From NCBI GenBank assembly GCA_052400625.1, contig JBQTGH010000011.1: a stretch of DNA of 64,000 nt. One strand, 5' to 3'. Source of the stretch: Thermophagus sp052400625 (GTDB taxonomy: Bacteria; Bacteroidota; Bacteroidia; Bacteroidales; Marinilabiliaceae). Numbering within the stretch: the stretch's first letter is position 1; each line of letters opens with the position of its first letter. The notes under the pieces were generated by a model. It did no database searches and was not told the origin of the DNA. It worked only from the letters and a program-made list of their open reading frames with translations. Positions 42,451 through 51,910 of this stretch are shown here, piece by piece. A program made the translations under genes and the position numbers.

Positions 42451-44034
42451 TTATTTGTTGGCATTGATATCGTCAGCGTTTTCTTGAAATATTTTTTTGA
42501 TGGATTCATCCGGACGGATGATGTTGTACTTTGACCAGAAGTTGGGATCGTAGATTTCGATTTGGTCAGATAAAATATAATTCTCCTTGAAAGACTCGGA
42601 CCACCTGAGGTCTTTTTTTTGTCCGGGTTGCAGGTCGGTAATCAACATTTCCGATACCGTATTAAAAACGGTTTTTACTCGCTTTTTTCGATCAATAATC
42701 TTCATGCTCAGTTCCCCTCTGATACTGTTCAAAATCCATTTGTCTTTCCAGGGTCTGTAGTCGATATGGTAGCGCGCGAAGTAGGGTCTTGCTCTGTATC
42801 TCCGGCTGTCCTTGCGGATTAAGTACTCTCTGCTTTTACGAATGGTTTTTCGGGTCATTTCAAAGTTGGCACTTATGACTGCGAAAGTTTTTTCATCTAT
42901 CCTTATTTCCCCCTGGTATAGTAATTCTCCATTATCATTAATCGGTTCAAAAGCTACGACAAAGACATTGCGACCCTGTTCATAATCCATGCCTTGGAAA
43001 AAATATCGATATTTGGAATTGCCTTCCTGATGTGGCAAAAAACCTCCCTGACGGACGATATCCACTCTGCTGAAGAGGTAAGGGCCCCCCTGTAGTTTAA
43101 AGTCAATCATTTTCATAAGGCTTTCCGATTCTCCTTTTCGGCCTTTAATAAATCGTACCCGTTCCAGATCAAAGTCGTGGTCGTAAGGGGGTTTGTAGAT
43201 CTCTATTACTGCTTCTGTAACATCTACATAGGCGTTGTCTTGCTGTATGCTTTCGCGGAAAAAGGCCGATAGCAGTAGTGGCGTTGTGGGGTAATTGACC
43301 TTTTTTTGTCGGGAAACCTCTTCCATGATCCGGTCCGGATTAATAAATCTCACCAGCACCTCAGGAAGACGAATCGAAGTTTCGTGAAGGGTAATTTGTA
43401 CCAGAGTATCACCGGCTGGTATGGGGATGGACTTTTGAAGATATCCCAGATTCGAAAAGACAAGTTTTTCTCCGATGTATTGGCGGGGGAGGCGCACGCT
43501 GAAACGTCCTTCACGGTTGGTGGCCGTACCTATAGTTTTTCCTTGTATACCAATGTTGACCATTTCCATGGGGTGGTTATGTCGTCCATCCCTCACGGTG
43601 CCTTCGATGTGAATCGTCTCGTCCGGCAGTCTAAAAGGATCATAGGAGAGTATCACTTGACGTTCTCGAAGATGTAGACGGATCTGATCATTTTTCAGGC
43701 AGTTCAACAGCCATTCATCCAAACGTACGGATTTGGCGTCGGCAAAAATAAGACTGTCGCCTTTTATGACTGAGGCATCATAGGAAAAGGATAGGCCAAA
43801 ATTGACAGAAAGAGAGTCAAAAAATGCGGATACGGGTATCGTGCCATAGGAGAAGGAATACCTTCGGTCCAGAACATTTTCTTTCTCCTGGGAATAGCTA
43901 TAATATTTCCCGCCCACCAATATTAAAAATAATGAAAAAAAGGTTCTAAACAGAATCGACCTGTATGAATTGGCGGTATGTACGGAATGGTATTTAATCA
44001 TATTATTACCATCTTCGTAAAAAACTGAGTCCAT
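42451..44034 (-). CDS. STN and carboxypeptidase-regulatory domain surface protein
   Basis: The 527-residue protein has a signal peptide or anchor (hydrophobic ILFRTFFSLFLILVG near residue 28, then YSYSQ). An STN-type domain follows at about residues 55-130 (IPVSAFFDSLSVNFGLSFSY, LDEWLLNCLKNDQIRLHLRERQVIL), then a carboxypeptidase regulatory-like beta domain at about 143-215 (IEGTVRDGRHNHPMEMVNIG, GTATNREGRFSVRLP), and a beta-rich C-terminal region. STN domains normally sit before TonB-dependent receptors and contact FecR; here there is no plug or 22-stranded barrel. It is the third gene of a sigma-FecR-STN operon. MIKYHSV at codon 12 is an alternative start. Confidence 0.8.
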   Translation of the reverse strand: MDSVFYEDGNNMIKYHSVHTANSYRSILFRTFFSLFLILVGGKYYSYSQEKENVLDRRYSFSYGTIPVSAFFDSLSVNFGLSFSYDASVIKGDSLIFADAKSVRLDEWLLNCLKNDQIRLHLRERQVILSYDPFRLPDETIHIEGTVRDGRHNHPMEMVNIGIQGKTIGTATNREGRFSVRLPRQYIGEKLVFSNLGYLQKSIPIPAGDTLVQITLHETSIRLPEVLVRFINPDRIMEEVSRQKKVNYPTTPLLLSAFFRESIQQDNAYVDVTEAVIEIYKPPYDHDFDLERVRFIKGRKGESESLMKMIDFKLQGGPYLFSRVDIVRQGGFLPHQEGNSKYRYFFQGMDYEQGRNVFVVAFEPINDNGELLYQGEIRIDEKTFAVISANFEMTRKTIRKSREYLIRKDSRRYRARPYFARYHIDYRPWKDKWILNSIRGELSMKIIDRKKRVKTVFNTVSEMLITDLQPGQKKDLRWSESFKENYILSDQIEIYDPNFWSKYNIIRPDESIKKIFQENADDINANK

Positions 44035-44128
44035 TAACCGGGGGATAAAAGATCCTCCGGCTGGTTTTGTTTTTTGCAGGTTGCATTCTTTATAATTCCA
44101 TTTTAGGAATGAATCCGATTAATTATTG

Positions 44129-45124
44129 TTAGAATTCCTTCTCGGATAAAAATATGGTATTTCCTTCTTTTTTAAAGTTTAGATTAAATGTAACACAAAC
44201 CACATCAAGAACAAAATCCAGTGAATTGTTGCTGAAGCGTGCCGTAAGTTTCTCATCATATAGTGTGGTATCCGAGATTTGGATGGTGACGTTATAAATT
44301 CGTTCCAATGTTTTAGCAACTTCCGACAATGGGGTTTCATAAAAACTTATTTTGCCGGTCAACCATGCCAGTATATTGGGATCGGTGGTTGACTCAATTT
44401 TTAATTCCCCGGTAATTTTATCGAAGAGTGCCGTTTGTCCGGCCTTTAATTGTTGGGCGGGGGTGTCCCTGTCCGCTGAAACTTCTACGGTTCCTGCTAT
44501 TACAGCCACTTCCGTGATGTTCAGGTTGGGATAAGCCCGTACATTAAATCGGGTTCCCGTAACTTTAATTGTGACTTCGCCGGCGTGGATTATGAATGGC
44601 CATTCCCTATTGCCTTTAATTTGGAAATAACCTTCGCCATCCAACTCAACCACCCTTTGATCTTTCTTAAACGGTTGATCACAGATGAATTTAGAACCGG
44701 TATTTAGTGTGACCCTACTGCCATCATTTAAGATCATCTCTTCACGAGGACTGTTGGACACGATGAGTGAAGACGTTGTCTTATGATCCGGCAGCCACCA
44801 CCAGATAAGCCCCAAAAGCAATGCTATCGACGCAGCAATGGGGAGCCATTTTTTTGCGGAGACTGCTGAGTGGTGTTTGGGGGAAGTTGGTGTCTTGAGG
44901 GTAAAGCCTTGAACACGATGCCAGGCGGTGGATGTGTCAATGGATTTTAGGATCAATGATTCATTGCCCAATTTCCAGCTGTCCTTTATTTTACGCCATT
45001 CTTCACGGTTGGCTGACGATTCATTTAGCCATTTTTCAAACAAGCCATGATCAATTTCATCCGCTTCCCCGCCAAGGATCTTTGCCGCCAATTCCCAGTC
45101 AATATTTTGTCTGTTTTCTGTCAT
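44129..45124 (-). CDS. FecR family anti-sigma factor
   Basis: FecR proteins sit in the inner membrane, hold or activate an ECF sigma factor in the cytoplasm, and receive a signal from an outer-membrane partner. The 331-residue protein has an N-terminal cytoplasmic helical domain (residues 1-80, IDWELAAKILGGEADEIDHGLFEKWL), a membrane helix (about 93-112, WLPIAASIALLLGLIWWW), the FecR domain (MILNDGSRVTLNTGSKF, VELDGEGYFQI, VTGTRFNVRAY, VAVIAGTVEVS), and a C-terminal DUF4974-like domain (ISFYETPLSEVAKTLERIYNV). The ATG at 45124 is preferred over one 14 codons upstream because it gives the usual short N-terminus. The sigma factor gene lies immediately upstream. Confidence 0.92.
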   Translation of the reverse strand: MTENRQNIDWELAAKILGGEADEIDHGLFEKWLNESSANREEWRKIKDSWKLGNESLILKSIDTSTAWHRVQGFTLKTPTSPKHHSAVSAKKWLPIAASIALLLGLIWWWLPDHKTTSSLIVSNSPREEMILNDGSRVTLNTGSKFICDQPFKKDQRVVELDGEGYFQIKGNREWPFIIHAGEVTIKVTGTRFNVRAYPNLNITEVAVIAGTVEVSADRDTPAQQLKAGQTALFDKITGELKIESTTDPNILAWLTGKISFYETPLSEVAKTLERIYNVTIQISDTTLYDEKLTARFSNNSLDFVLDVVCVTFNLNFKKEGNTIFLSEKEF

Positions 45125-45182
45125 TATTTCCGTCTGTTTTTCTTTTGTTTGGTTAAATCTTGACAATCACTCTAAACAAAAT

Positions 45183-45743
45183 CTATTCCCGATCCAATAG
45201 CTTGGTTGTTGGTTTAAACGCTTCACGAAGCGTTTTTAGTGCTTTCCCCATTTGGGCTTCCACCGTTTTATGGGAGATACCCAGGGTTTCTGCTATTTCT
45301 TTGTATTTCATGCCTTCGAGTCGACTCATTTTGAATATTTTTTGACGTTGAGGCGGCATGGCATTTATGGTCGTATAGATTTTCTCCAGCAACTCTTCGT
45401 CTCTTTCTGCTTCATGATCATCAATGATAGGTAATTGAAAAAGATCATCCACCGATAAATGATTTCGGAATCTTCTTAGTTCATTCAGACACTGGTTACG
45501 AACGACCATCATTAAATAAGCGTTGAGCGACTCAATTTTTAGTTCTTTTCGTTTTTCCCATAACTTGATAAACACCATTTGAACGATGTTTTCTGCTTCC
45601 ATCCGATCAGGAATGAACCGCATGGCAAACACAACCAAACGGGCATACTGCGAACGAAACAGCTGTTCGAAAACCTGTTCGTCACCTCTTGCGATGCGCC
45701 TGAAAATTTCTTTTCCCGTTGGTGCTTTTTTCATGCAATTCAA
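45183..45743 (-). CDS. ECF-type RNA polymerase sigma factor (FecI-like)
   Basis: This 186-residue sigma factor has region 2 (FEQLFRSQYARLVVFAMRFI, EAENIVQMVFIKLWEKR, YLMMVVRNQCLNELRR) and region 4 (MPPQRQKIFKMSRLEGMKYKEIAETLGISHKTVEAQMGKAL). It is the FecI-like, Bacteroidota-specific ECF type that pairs with FecR. It begins the leftward operon with FecR and the STN protein and differs clearly from the other sigma factor in this window (less than 30% alike by eye). MKKAPTG at the fourth codon is an alternative start. Confidence 0.93.
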   Translation of the reverse strand: MNCMKKAPTGKEIFRRIARGDEQVFEQLFRSQYARLVVFAMRFIPDRMEAENIVQMVFIKLWEKRKELKIESLNAYLMMVVRNQCLNELRRFRNHLSVDDLFQLPIIDDHEAERDEELLEKIYTTINAMPPQRQKIFKMSRLEGMKYKEIAETLGISHKTVEAQMGKALKTLREAFKPTTKLLDRE

Positions 45744-45988
45744 GATTTCTGTCTAAAGCGTTCTTCCTCTTTCCTTAAAGTTACTATCAATCATTAATAT
45801 GACACATTTATTTCAATAAACCCCTATTCCCGCTCTTAATTTATGTGGTTTTGTTGATAAATTCCAATAGACCTATAACATGCAAAGAATTCTGAAGCTG
45901 AAAGATATATTGAAATATTGAGGCATGGACAAAAGCGGCTGAGAATGCGAAACTTCTGCCGGCCTAAGTATAATCGTTCAAAAATGGT

Positions 45989-45996
45989 TAATTTTG
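45989..45996 (+). promoter_or_regulatory. Putative -7 box for the men operon
   Basis: TAATTTTG matches TAnnTTTG and lies 26 bases ahead of the ATG at 46023. This supports that ATG over in-frame codons up to 35 residues upstream, which would fall before the transcript start. Confidence 0.55.
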
Positions 45997-46022
45997 CTTC
46001 AACTTTCAAAACTAAGAATCCG

Positions 46023-46934
46023 ATGACATTTAATATTAGAGCATGGATCGTTTCATTGCGATTGAGAACCTTGCCCTTGGCATTATCCACTATCTTTATG
46101 GGCTCTCTCCTGGCGTCAGGACAGGGATGTTTTAAACTGTCTGTGTTGGTGTGGGCTTCCCTAACCACTCTATTTCTTCAAATTCTCTCCAATTTGGCCA
46201 ACGATTACGGGGATGCCGTGTCGGGTGCCGATAACGCCGAAAGACAAGGGCCGCAACGGATGATTCAACAAGGCGTAATTACCCTTAGGCAAATGAAACG
46301 GGCGATTATTTTCACGTCTGTTTTGGCACTCATTTCCGGTGTGACGCTTATCTTTAATGCTTTGAAGGATCAGCTGATGGTTTTATTGCTTTTCTTTTTC
46401 TTGGGGATATCGGCCTTGGTTGCAGCGATAAGATACACGGTAGGAAAAAACCCTTATGGATATCGGGGCTTAGGTGATTTTTTTGTTTTTGTTTTTTTCG
46501 GACTGTTGGGAGTCGGCGGGACCTATTATTTGCATGCCGGGATCTGGAATTGGTCTGTCTTGCTACCTGCCTTTTCTATTGGTGCTTTTAGTACGGGGGT
46601 GCTTAACCTCAACAATATTCGGGATATTCAAAGTGATGACAAGTCAGGGAAAAAGACATTGCCGGTGATGATGGGCCGAAAAATGGCTGCCTTTTATCAT
46701 TTAGCGCTGTTGCTGTTGGGATGGGGCGCATTTATTGTGTGGCTTCTCAATTATGAACAGGCCAATACGGGTGCTTGGTTGGTCATTTTAGCGTTTCCCT
46801 TGTTCGTTTTTAATGCCATTGCAGTTTTTCGTTTTAAAGCACCTTTGGCCGGTCTGGATAAGCAGTTGCGTAATCTCTCTTTGGGTACTCTGCTTATGGT
46901 AGTTCTTTATGGGATAGGGTCTTTTCTTATTTAA
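46023..46934 (+). CDS. menA: 1,4-dihydroxy-2-naphthoate polyprenyltransferase
   Basis: MenA attaches the prenyl chain to dihydroxynaphthoate at the membrane in menaquinone synthesis. The 303-residue protein has about eight hydrophobic helices and the UbiA motifs SNLANDYGDAVSGADNA (first Asp-rich motif, near residue 57) and LNNIRDIQSDDKSGKKTLPV (second, near 197). I start it at MTFNIRAWIVSLRLRTLPLA because the longer frame has a non-membrane, basic extension upstream of the -7 box. It leads the cluster menA-menC-menE, with six bases to menC. Confidence 0.95.
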   Translation: MTFNIRAWIVSLRLRTLPLALSTIFMGSLLASGQGCFKLSVLVWASLTTLFLQILSNLANDYGDAVSGADNAERQGPQRMIQQGVITLRQMKRAIIFTSVLALISGVTLIFNALKDQLMVLLLFFFLGISALVAAIRYTVGKNPYGYRGLGDFFVFVFFGLLGVGGTYYLHAGIWNWSVLLPAFSIGAFSTGVLNLNNIRDIQSDDKSGKKTLPVMMGRKMAAFYHLALLLLGWGAFIVWLLNYEQANTGAWLVILAFPLFVFNAIAVFRFKAPLAGLDKQLRNLSLGTLLMVVLYGIGSFLI

Positions 46935-46940
46935 ATAGTT

Positions 46941-47966
46941 ATGCTAAAAGCTGAGTTGAAACCCTATAAGTTGATTTTCAAAAAGCCGGGAGGGACCTCC
47001 CGAGGTGTTCTTACCGAAAAACCTAGCTGGTTTATTACGGTTTATGATAGTTCTTTGCCGGCGGTGAAAGGGGTTGGTGAATGTTCTCTTATCCCTAATC
47101 TTAGTCCCGATGACTTACCGGGGATCGAAGAGAAAATAGCTTTTGTTTGCGAAAATATTGACACTTTACAAGAAGATTATCATGAGACGTTAATCCGCTG
47201 GCCTGCACTGAGATTTTCTGTTGAAACCGCCCTGATGGATCTGAAGACCGGAGGCAAGCGTCTGCTCTACCCCTCATCCTTCACGCGGGGAGAGGTCGGC
47301 ATTCCGATCAATGGCCTAATTTGGATGGGTGGGGTTGAGGATATGTTGCGTCAAATAGAGGATAAATTGAGTTCTGGTTTTTCCTGTCTGAAGCTGAAAA
47401 TAGGTGCATTGGATTTTGAAGCGGAGTTTACCGTTCTTCAACAACTTAGAAATCGTTTTTCAAAAGATTATTTGGAATTGCGTGTCGATGCCAATGGGGC
47501 ATTTTCGCCGTCGCAGGCCCCAAATGTTTTGGAACGGTTGGCACGGCTGGATGTTCATTCCATTGAACAACCCATAAAGGCTGGGCAATGGCAGGAGATG
47601 GCTCGTTTATGTGAGTCGACACCAATACCCATTGCGCTTGATGAGGAACTTATTGGAGTTAATACCCTTGAGGAAAAGAAAAAACTTGCGGCGACCATTA
47701 GGCCTCAGTATTTAATTCTTAAGCCCAGTCTGACAGGTGGGTTTAAAGCCTCCCGGGAGTGGATCGAGGTGGCTGAGAAAAATAATATCGGGTGGTGGGT
47801 CACCTCTGCGCTTGAAAGTAATATTGGTCTGAATGCTATTGCACAGTGGACCTTTACCCTCAACAATCCCATGCCGCAAGGGTTGGGGACCGGCCAGGTT
47901 TTTTCCAACAATGTCTCAGCTCCTTTATTTATTAAAAACGGGTATTTGTGGAGGTCGGCAAGATGA
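46941..47966 (+). CDS. menC: o-Succinylbenzoate synthase
   Basis: MenC dehydrates SHCHC to o-succinylbenzoate. The 341-residue protein is an enolase-superfamily enzyme with the usual capping domain and barrel. It shows FSVETALMDLKTGGK, LKLKIGALDFEAE (catalytic Lys, near residue 147), RVDANGAFS (metal Asp), HSIEQPI (metal Glu), ALDEELIG (metal residue) and ILKPSLTGGF (second Lys). It starts six bases after menA and its stop overlaps the menE start by four bases. Menaquinone genes menF, menD, menH and menB are not in the window. Confidence 0.94.
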   Translation: MLKAELKPYKLIFKKPGGTSRGVLTEKPSWFITVYDSSLPAVKGVGECSLIPNLSPDDLPGIEEKIAFVCENIDTLQEDYHETLIRWPALRFSVETALMDLKTGGKRLLYPSSFTRGEVGIPINGLIWMGGVEDMLRQIEDKLSSGFSCLKLKIGALDFEAEFTVLQQLRNRFSKDYLELRVDANGAFSPSQAPNVLERLARLDVHSIEQPIKAGQWQEMARLCESTPIPIALDEELIGVNTLEEKKKLAATIRPQYLILKPSLTGGFKASREWIEVAEKNNIGWWVTSALESNIGLNAIAQWTFTLNNPMPQGLGTGQVFSNNVSAPLFIKNGYLWRSAR

Positions 47967-49027
47967 GGTCTTTAAATTTCCGAAAATTCAGGCAACTTAC
48001 ATTGAATGGCCAGACCTATGAGGCCGAGCAATTGATGCTGTTGTGTCGGGAAAAGCTGATTGACAGCCATATTGAACATTGGGAGAGAGCCATGTATCAA
48101 TTTATTATAGAATGGCTGAATGACCAAGATTCGGTCATTGTTCAAACATCGGGTTCCACCGGGACTCCCAAACAGATGCGGGTCAAAAAGAACGCTATGC
48201 TGCAATCGGCATTTAATACCATTGAGTTTTTCGGACTGCACAACGGAATGTCGGCACTACTTTGTCTGCCTGCCGAATTCATTGCAGGCAAAATGATGAT
48301 TGTACGTGCTTTTGCCGGGAGGTTAAATCTGTTACCCATTCCTGTTTGTGGTAAACCCTTGGTTCACCTCACAAAATCAGCCGATTTTTCAGCTATGACC
48401 CCCATGCAAATGATGAATGAACTTTCTGATGATAAGTCACCGCTGCATTTGCTGAAAAAGGTCATCCTGGGGGGGAGTGGAGTCGGACAGGATCTGGTTC
48501 GGAGGCTGAAACATCAACCTTTTAGGGCTTGGGAAACCTATGGAATGACCGAAACATTATCGCACATAGCCTTAAAGCTTTTGAATGGGACTGTGGTAGA
48601 AGACTTTTTTACACCGCTCAAAAATGTTGCAGTATCAACGGATGAGCGCAACTGTTTGGTGGTCAATGTCAGAGGGATTACCCGTAGACCTCTTGTAACC
48701 AATGATCTTGCGGAAGTGAGAGCGGATGGTACGTTTAGAATTATTGGGAGAATAGATAATTTGATTAACACCGGAGGTATAAAAGTCTCTCCGGAAGAGA
48801 TAGAAAAACGTCTTTCGGAAATAATTGATCGGCCATTTTATATCTCTTCCCGTCCACATCCATCGTTAGGGCAGGAAATAATTCTGGTGGTTGAAAAAAA
48901 ACCGGATAATATTCCTGATCTATTAAATCGCATCAAATCGGTTCTGCCCCCTTATCATGCCCCCAGAGACATTGTTGCAAAAGGACCTTTTGCAATGACC
49001 GGTAGTGGGAAAATCAGAAGAGAATAA
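47963..49027 (+). CDS. menE: o-Succinylbenzoate-CoA ligase
   Basis: MenE activates o-succinylbenzoate with ATP and CoA. The 354-residue ANL-family protein has the P-loop-like VQTSGSTGTPKQM near residue 60, LCLPAEFIAGKMMIVRA, VILGGSGVG, WETYGMTETLSHIA (adenylation A5 motif), FRIIGRIDNLINTGGIKVSPEEIE and a C-terminal catalytic lysine region GSGKIRR. It lacks about 100 residues relative to the 450-residue E. coli enzyme, as in other Bacteroidota. The ATG at 47963 lies in an ATGA overlap with the menC stop, so I prefer it to a GTG five codons upstream. Confidence 0.92.
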   Translation: MRSLNFRKFRQLTLNGQTYEAEQLMLLCREKLIDSHIEHWERAMYQFIIEWLNDQDSVIVQTSGSTGTPKQMRVKKNAMLQSAFNTIEFFGLHNGMSALLCLPAEFIAGKMMIVRAFAGRLNLLPIPVCGKPLVHLTKSADFSAMTPMQMMNELSDDKSPLHLLKKVILGGSGVGQDLVRRLKHQPFRAWETYGMTETLSHIALKLLNGTVVEDFFTPLKNVAVSTDERNCLVVNVRGITRRPLVTNDLAEVRADGTFRIIGRIDNLINTGGIKVSPEEIEKRLSEIIDRPFYISSRPHPSLGQEIILVVEKKPDNIPDLLNRIKSVLPPYHAPRDIVAKGPFAMTGSGKIRRE

Positions 49028-49049
49028 TGTAATTACTCTCATCTTTTGG

Positions 49050-49057
49050 TATCTTTG
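49050..49057 (+). promoter_or_regulatory. Putative -7 box for uvrA
   Basis: TATCTTTG matches TAnnTTTG, 24 bases before the uvrA ATG at 49082. It excludes an upstream in-frame TTG, which would lie ahead of the transcript start. Confidence 0.55.
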
Positions 49058-49081
49058 CTGGTCAATTTTGATCGAAAGACA

Positions 49082-51910
49082 ATGGGTAAAACAAAAGTCA
49101 ATACTTCCAAATATATCTCTATAAAAGGAGCTCGTGTTCACAATTTAAAAAACATATCTCTTGATATTCCGCGCAATAAATTTGTTATCATAACAGGTGT
49201 TTCAGGCTCAGGAAAAAGTTCACTTGCTTTTGACACTTTGTATGCCGAAGGGCAGCGACGCTATGTTGAGAGTCTGAGTTCCTATGCTCGTCAGTTTCTT
49301 GGGCGACTCGACAAACCGGAAGTGGATTACATTAAGGGTATTCCACCGGCCATCGCCATTGAGCAAAAGGTGAATACCAGAAATCCCAGGTCCACAGTAG
49401 GGACCTCTACAGAGATTTATGACTACCTTAAACTCTTATTCGCAAGGATTGGTAAGACCTTTTCTCCTGTTTCCGGTAAGGAAGTAAAGAAACATCATAC
49501 CGGTGATGTCCTTGATTTTATAAATAGTTATGAGGATGGGACTAAGATGGCGATTATGGCACGTGTCGCATTGCCGGAAAGCCGAACCTGCCGGGAACAT
49601 CTGCAAGTATTGTTGCAGCAAGGATTTAGTAGAGTCGAGTCGGACGGTCAGTTTATTCGTATTGAAGACCTTTTAAAGGATGATGACGCACTGGATCATT
49701 GTAAGGAGCTTAACTTGGTGATTGACCGGGTTAGTGTCAATAAAAAGGATGAGGATACCAATTCCAGGGTAGCGGATTCCGTTCAAACAGCCTTTTATGA
49801 GGGAAGAGGTGAGTGTTTAATAAAAGTCTTTGAAGGAAGTGAGATTAAGGCATTTTCATTTTCCAACCGCTTTGAGGCAGATGGAATAACCTTTGAAGAA
49901 CCTACCGAACATACTTTTTCGTTCAACAATCCCATGGGGGCCTGTCCAACCTGTGAAGGCTTTGGCAATGTAATAGGCATTGATGAAGACCTGGTTATCC
50001 CGAATAAGAACCTATCGGTTTACGATGACGCCATCGCGTGCTGGCGAGGTGAAAAAATGGGTGAATGGAAAAAATTATTGATACGAAATGCTCATAAATT
50101 CGACTTTCCCGTTCACAAACCCTACTACCAGCTGACGCCGGAGCAGAGACGGCTGTTATGGACAGGGAATCCCTATTTTCATGGTTTGGATGAGTTTTTT
50201 AAGCATCTTGAATCCAAGCAATATAAGATTCAGTACCGAGTGATGCTTTCCCGATATCGTGGAAAAACGGTTTGTAGGGATTGTAATGGCACACGGTTGA
50301 AAAAGGAAGCAATGTATGTTAAGGTTGGAGGAAAAAGCATTCACGAGCTGGTATTGATGCCGGTTACAGAGCTTGCGGAGTTTTTTGAGAATCTTACATT
50401 AAACAACCATGAAAAGAAGGTGGCACAAAGGCTCCTGACAGAAATTAATTCACGATTACATTTTCTGAATAATGTCGGGCTGGGGTATCTTACCTTGAAC
50501 CGACTCTCATCTACTCTATCGGGCGGAGAAAGCCAGCGAATCAACCTGGCAACATCGTTGGGGAGTAGTTTGGTGGGATCCTTATATATATTGGATGAGC
50601 CCAGTATCGGCCTTCATCCCCGGGATACCAATCTTCTGATAAATGTGCTTAAACATCTGAAAGCCCTTGGCAACACTGTTGTGGTGGTAGAACATGATGA
50701 AGAACTTATTCGGGCAGGAGATGAGATTATAGATATAGGTCCCGGTGCCGGGCAACATGGGGGAGAAGTGGTTTTTCAAGGCGATTTCAGAGCGTTGAAG
50801 CAGTCGCCGGATAGTTTAACCACGCAATACCTCACAGGGATACGAAAGATAGAGGTACCCACCTCCAGGCGGTCATGGAACCTGTCGCTTGAGGTTTTGG
50901 GGGCACGGGAAAACAATCTCAAAAATATTAATGTCAAATTTCCGCTTAATGTTTTGCATGTTATCACAGGAGTCAGTGGCTCAGGTAAGTCTTCTTTGGT
51001 CCGGAAAATCTTGTATCCTGCCTTGAAAAAAATTAAAGGCGGATATGCTGACAAAACGGGTGATTTTGATCTGCTGACAGGGGATACCCAAGCTATTGCC
51101 GACGTGGAATTTGTGGATCAAAATCCTATAGGCAAGTCTTCAAGGTCGAATCCTGCCACTTATCTGAAAGCATATGATGAAATCCGAAAGCTCATGGCCG
51201 ATCAGCAGGCAGCCAAGATTAACGGTTTTAAACCTGCTCATTTTTCGTTTAATGTGGATGGCGGACGATGTGAAGAGTGCCAGGGAGAAGGTACCATCAA
51301 AATAGAGATGCAGTTTATGGCAGATATTGTTCTTTCTTGTGAAAGTTGCCATGGTAAACGTTTCAAGCCGGAAATTCTTGAGGTTACCTATCGGGGTAAA
51401 AATATATACGACATTCTGGAGATGACCGTTGATCAAAGTATCAAATTCTTTTCGGAAGGAGCCGGAAACACCGAAAAAAGAATTGTCCATAAGCTCCAAC
51501 CATTATCGGATGTGGGACTTGGGTATGTTCGTTTAGGCCAGTCGTCGAGTACGTTGAGTGGGGGAGAAAGTCAACGAGTTAAGCTTGCGTCATTTTTGGC
51601 ACTGGAGAAAACAGAACCAACACTGTTTATTTTTGACGAGCCCACCACCGGGCTTCACTTTCATGACATAAAGAAACTTTTGAAAGCATTTCAGGCATTA
51701 ATAGAAAAGGGACATTCCATTATTGTGGTGGAACACAACATGGATATTATTAAATCAGCCGATTGGATTACAGATCTTGGCCCGGAAGGCGGCAACAATG
51801 GTGGAAACATTGTTTTTGCGGGTAAGCCGGAAGAAATGGTGAAAAATGACGATGGATACACCGCCCGATACCTTGCGCCCTACTTGTCAGTTGGGGTCGA
51901 TGCCAATTAA
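49082..51910 (+). CDS. uvrA: Excinuclease ABC subunit A
   Basis: UvrA is the damage sensor of nucleotide excision repair and loads UvrB. The 942-residue protein has two ABC ATPase halves. The first Walker A, GVSGSGKSSLAFDTLYAEGQ, starts near residue 39, with signature LSGGESQRI and LDEPSIGLHPRD. The second, GVSGSGKSSLV, lies near residue 630, with signature LSGGESQRV and FDEPTTGLHFHD. Zinc-binding CPTC/CRDC and CEEC/CESC pairs are present near 292/401 and 728/756. Length matches the 940-residue E. coli protein. No LexA-type box is visible. Its last 24 bases overlap the convergent secreted-protein gene. Confidence 0.96.
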   Translation: MGKTKVNTSKYISIKGARVHNLKNISLDIPRNKFVIITGVSGSGKSSLAFDTLYAEGQRRYVESLSSYARQFLGRLDKPEVDYIKGIPPAIAIEQKVNTRNPRSTVGTSTEIYDYLKLLFARIGKTFSPVSGKEVKKHHTGDVLDFINSYEDGTKMAIMARVALPESRTCREHLQVLLQQGFSRVESDGQFIRIEDLLKDDDALDHCKELNLVIDRVSVNKKDEDTNSRVADSVQTAFYEGRGECLIKVFEGSEIKAFSFSNRFEADGITFEEPTEHTFSFNNPMGACPTCEGFGNVIGIDEDLVIPNKNLSVYDDAIACWRGEKMGEWKKLLIRNAHKFDFPVHKPYYQLTPEQRRLLWTGNPYFHGLDEFFKHLESKQYKIQYRVMLSRYRGKTVCRDCNGTRLKKEAMYVKVGGKSIHELVLMPVTELAEFFENLTLNNHEKKVAQRLLTEINSRLHFLNNVGLGYLTLNRLSSTLSGGESQRINLATSLGSSLVGSLYILDEPSIGLHPRDTNLLINVLKHLKALGNTVVVVEHDEELIRAGDEIIDIGPGAGQHGGEVVFQGDFRALKQSPDSLTTQYLTGIRKIEVPTSRRSWNLSLEVLGARENNLKNINVKFPLNVLHVITGVSGSGKSSLVRKILYPALKKIKGGYADKTGDFDLLTGDTQAIADVEFVDQNPIGKSSRSNPATYLKAYDEIRKLMADQQAAKINGFKPAHFSFNVDGGRCEECQGEGTIKIEMQFMADIVLSCESCHGKRFKPEILEVTYRGKNIYDILEMTVDQSIKFFSEGAGNTEKRIVHKLQPLSDVGLGYVRLGQSSSTLSGGESQRVKLASFLALEKTEPTLFIFDEPTTGLHFHDIKKLLKAFQALIEKGHSIIVVEHNMDIIKSADWITDLGPEGGNNGGNIVFAGKPEEMVKNDDGYTARYLAPYLSVGVDAN

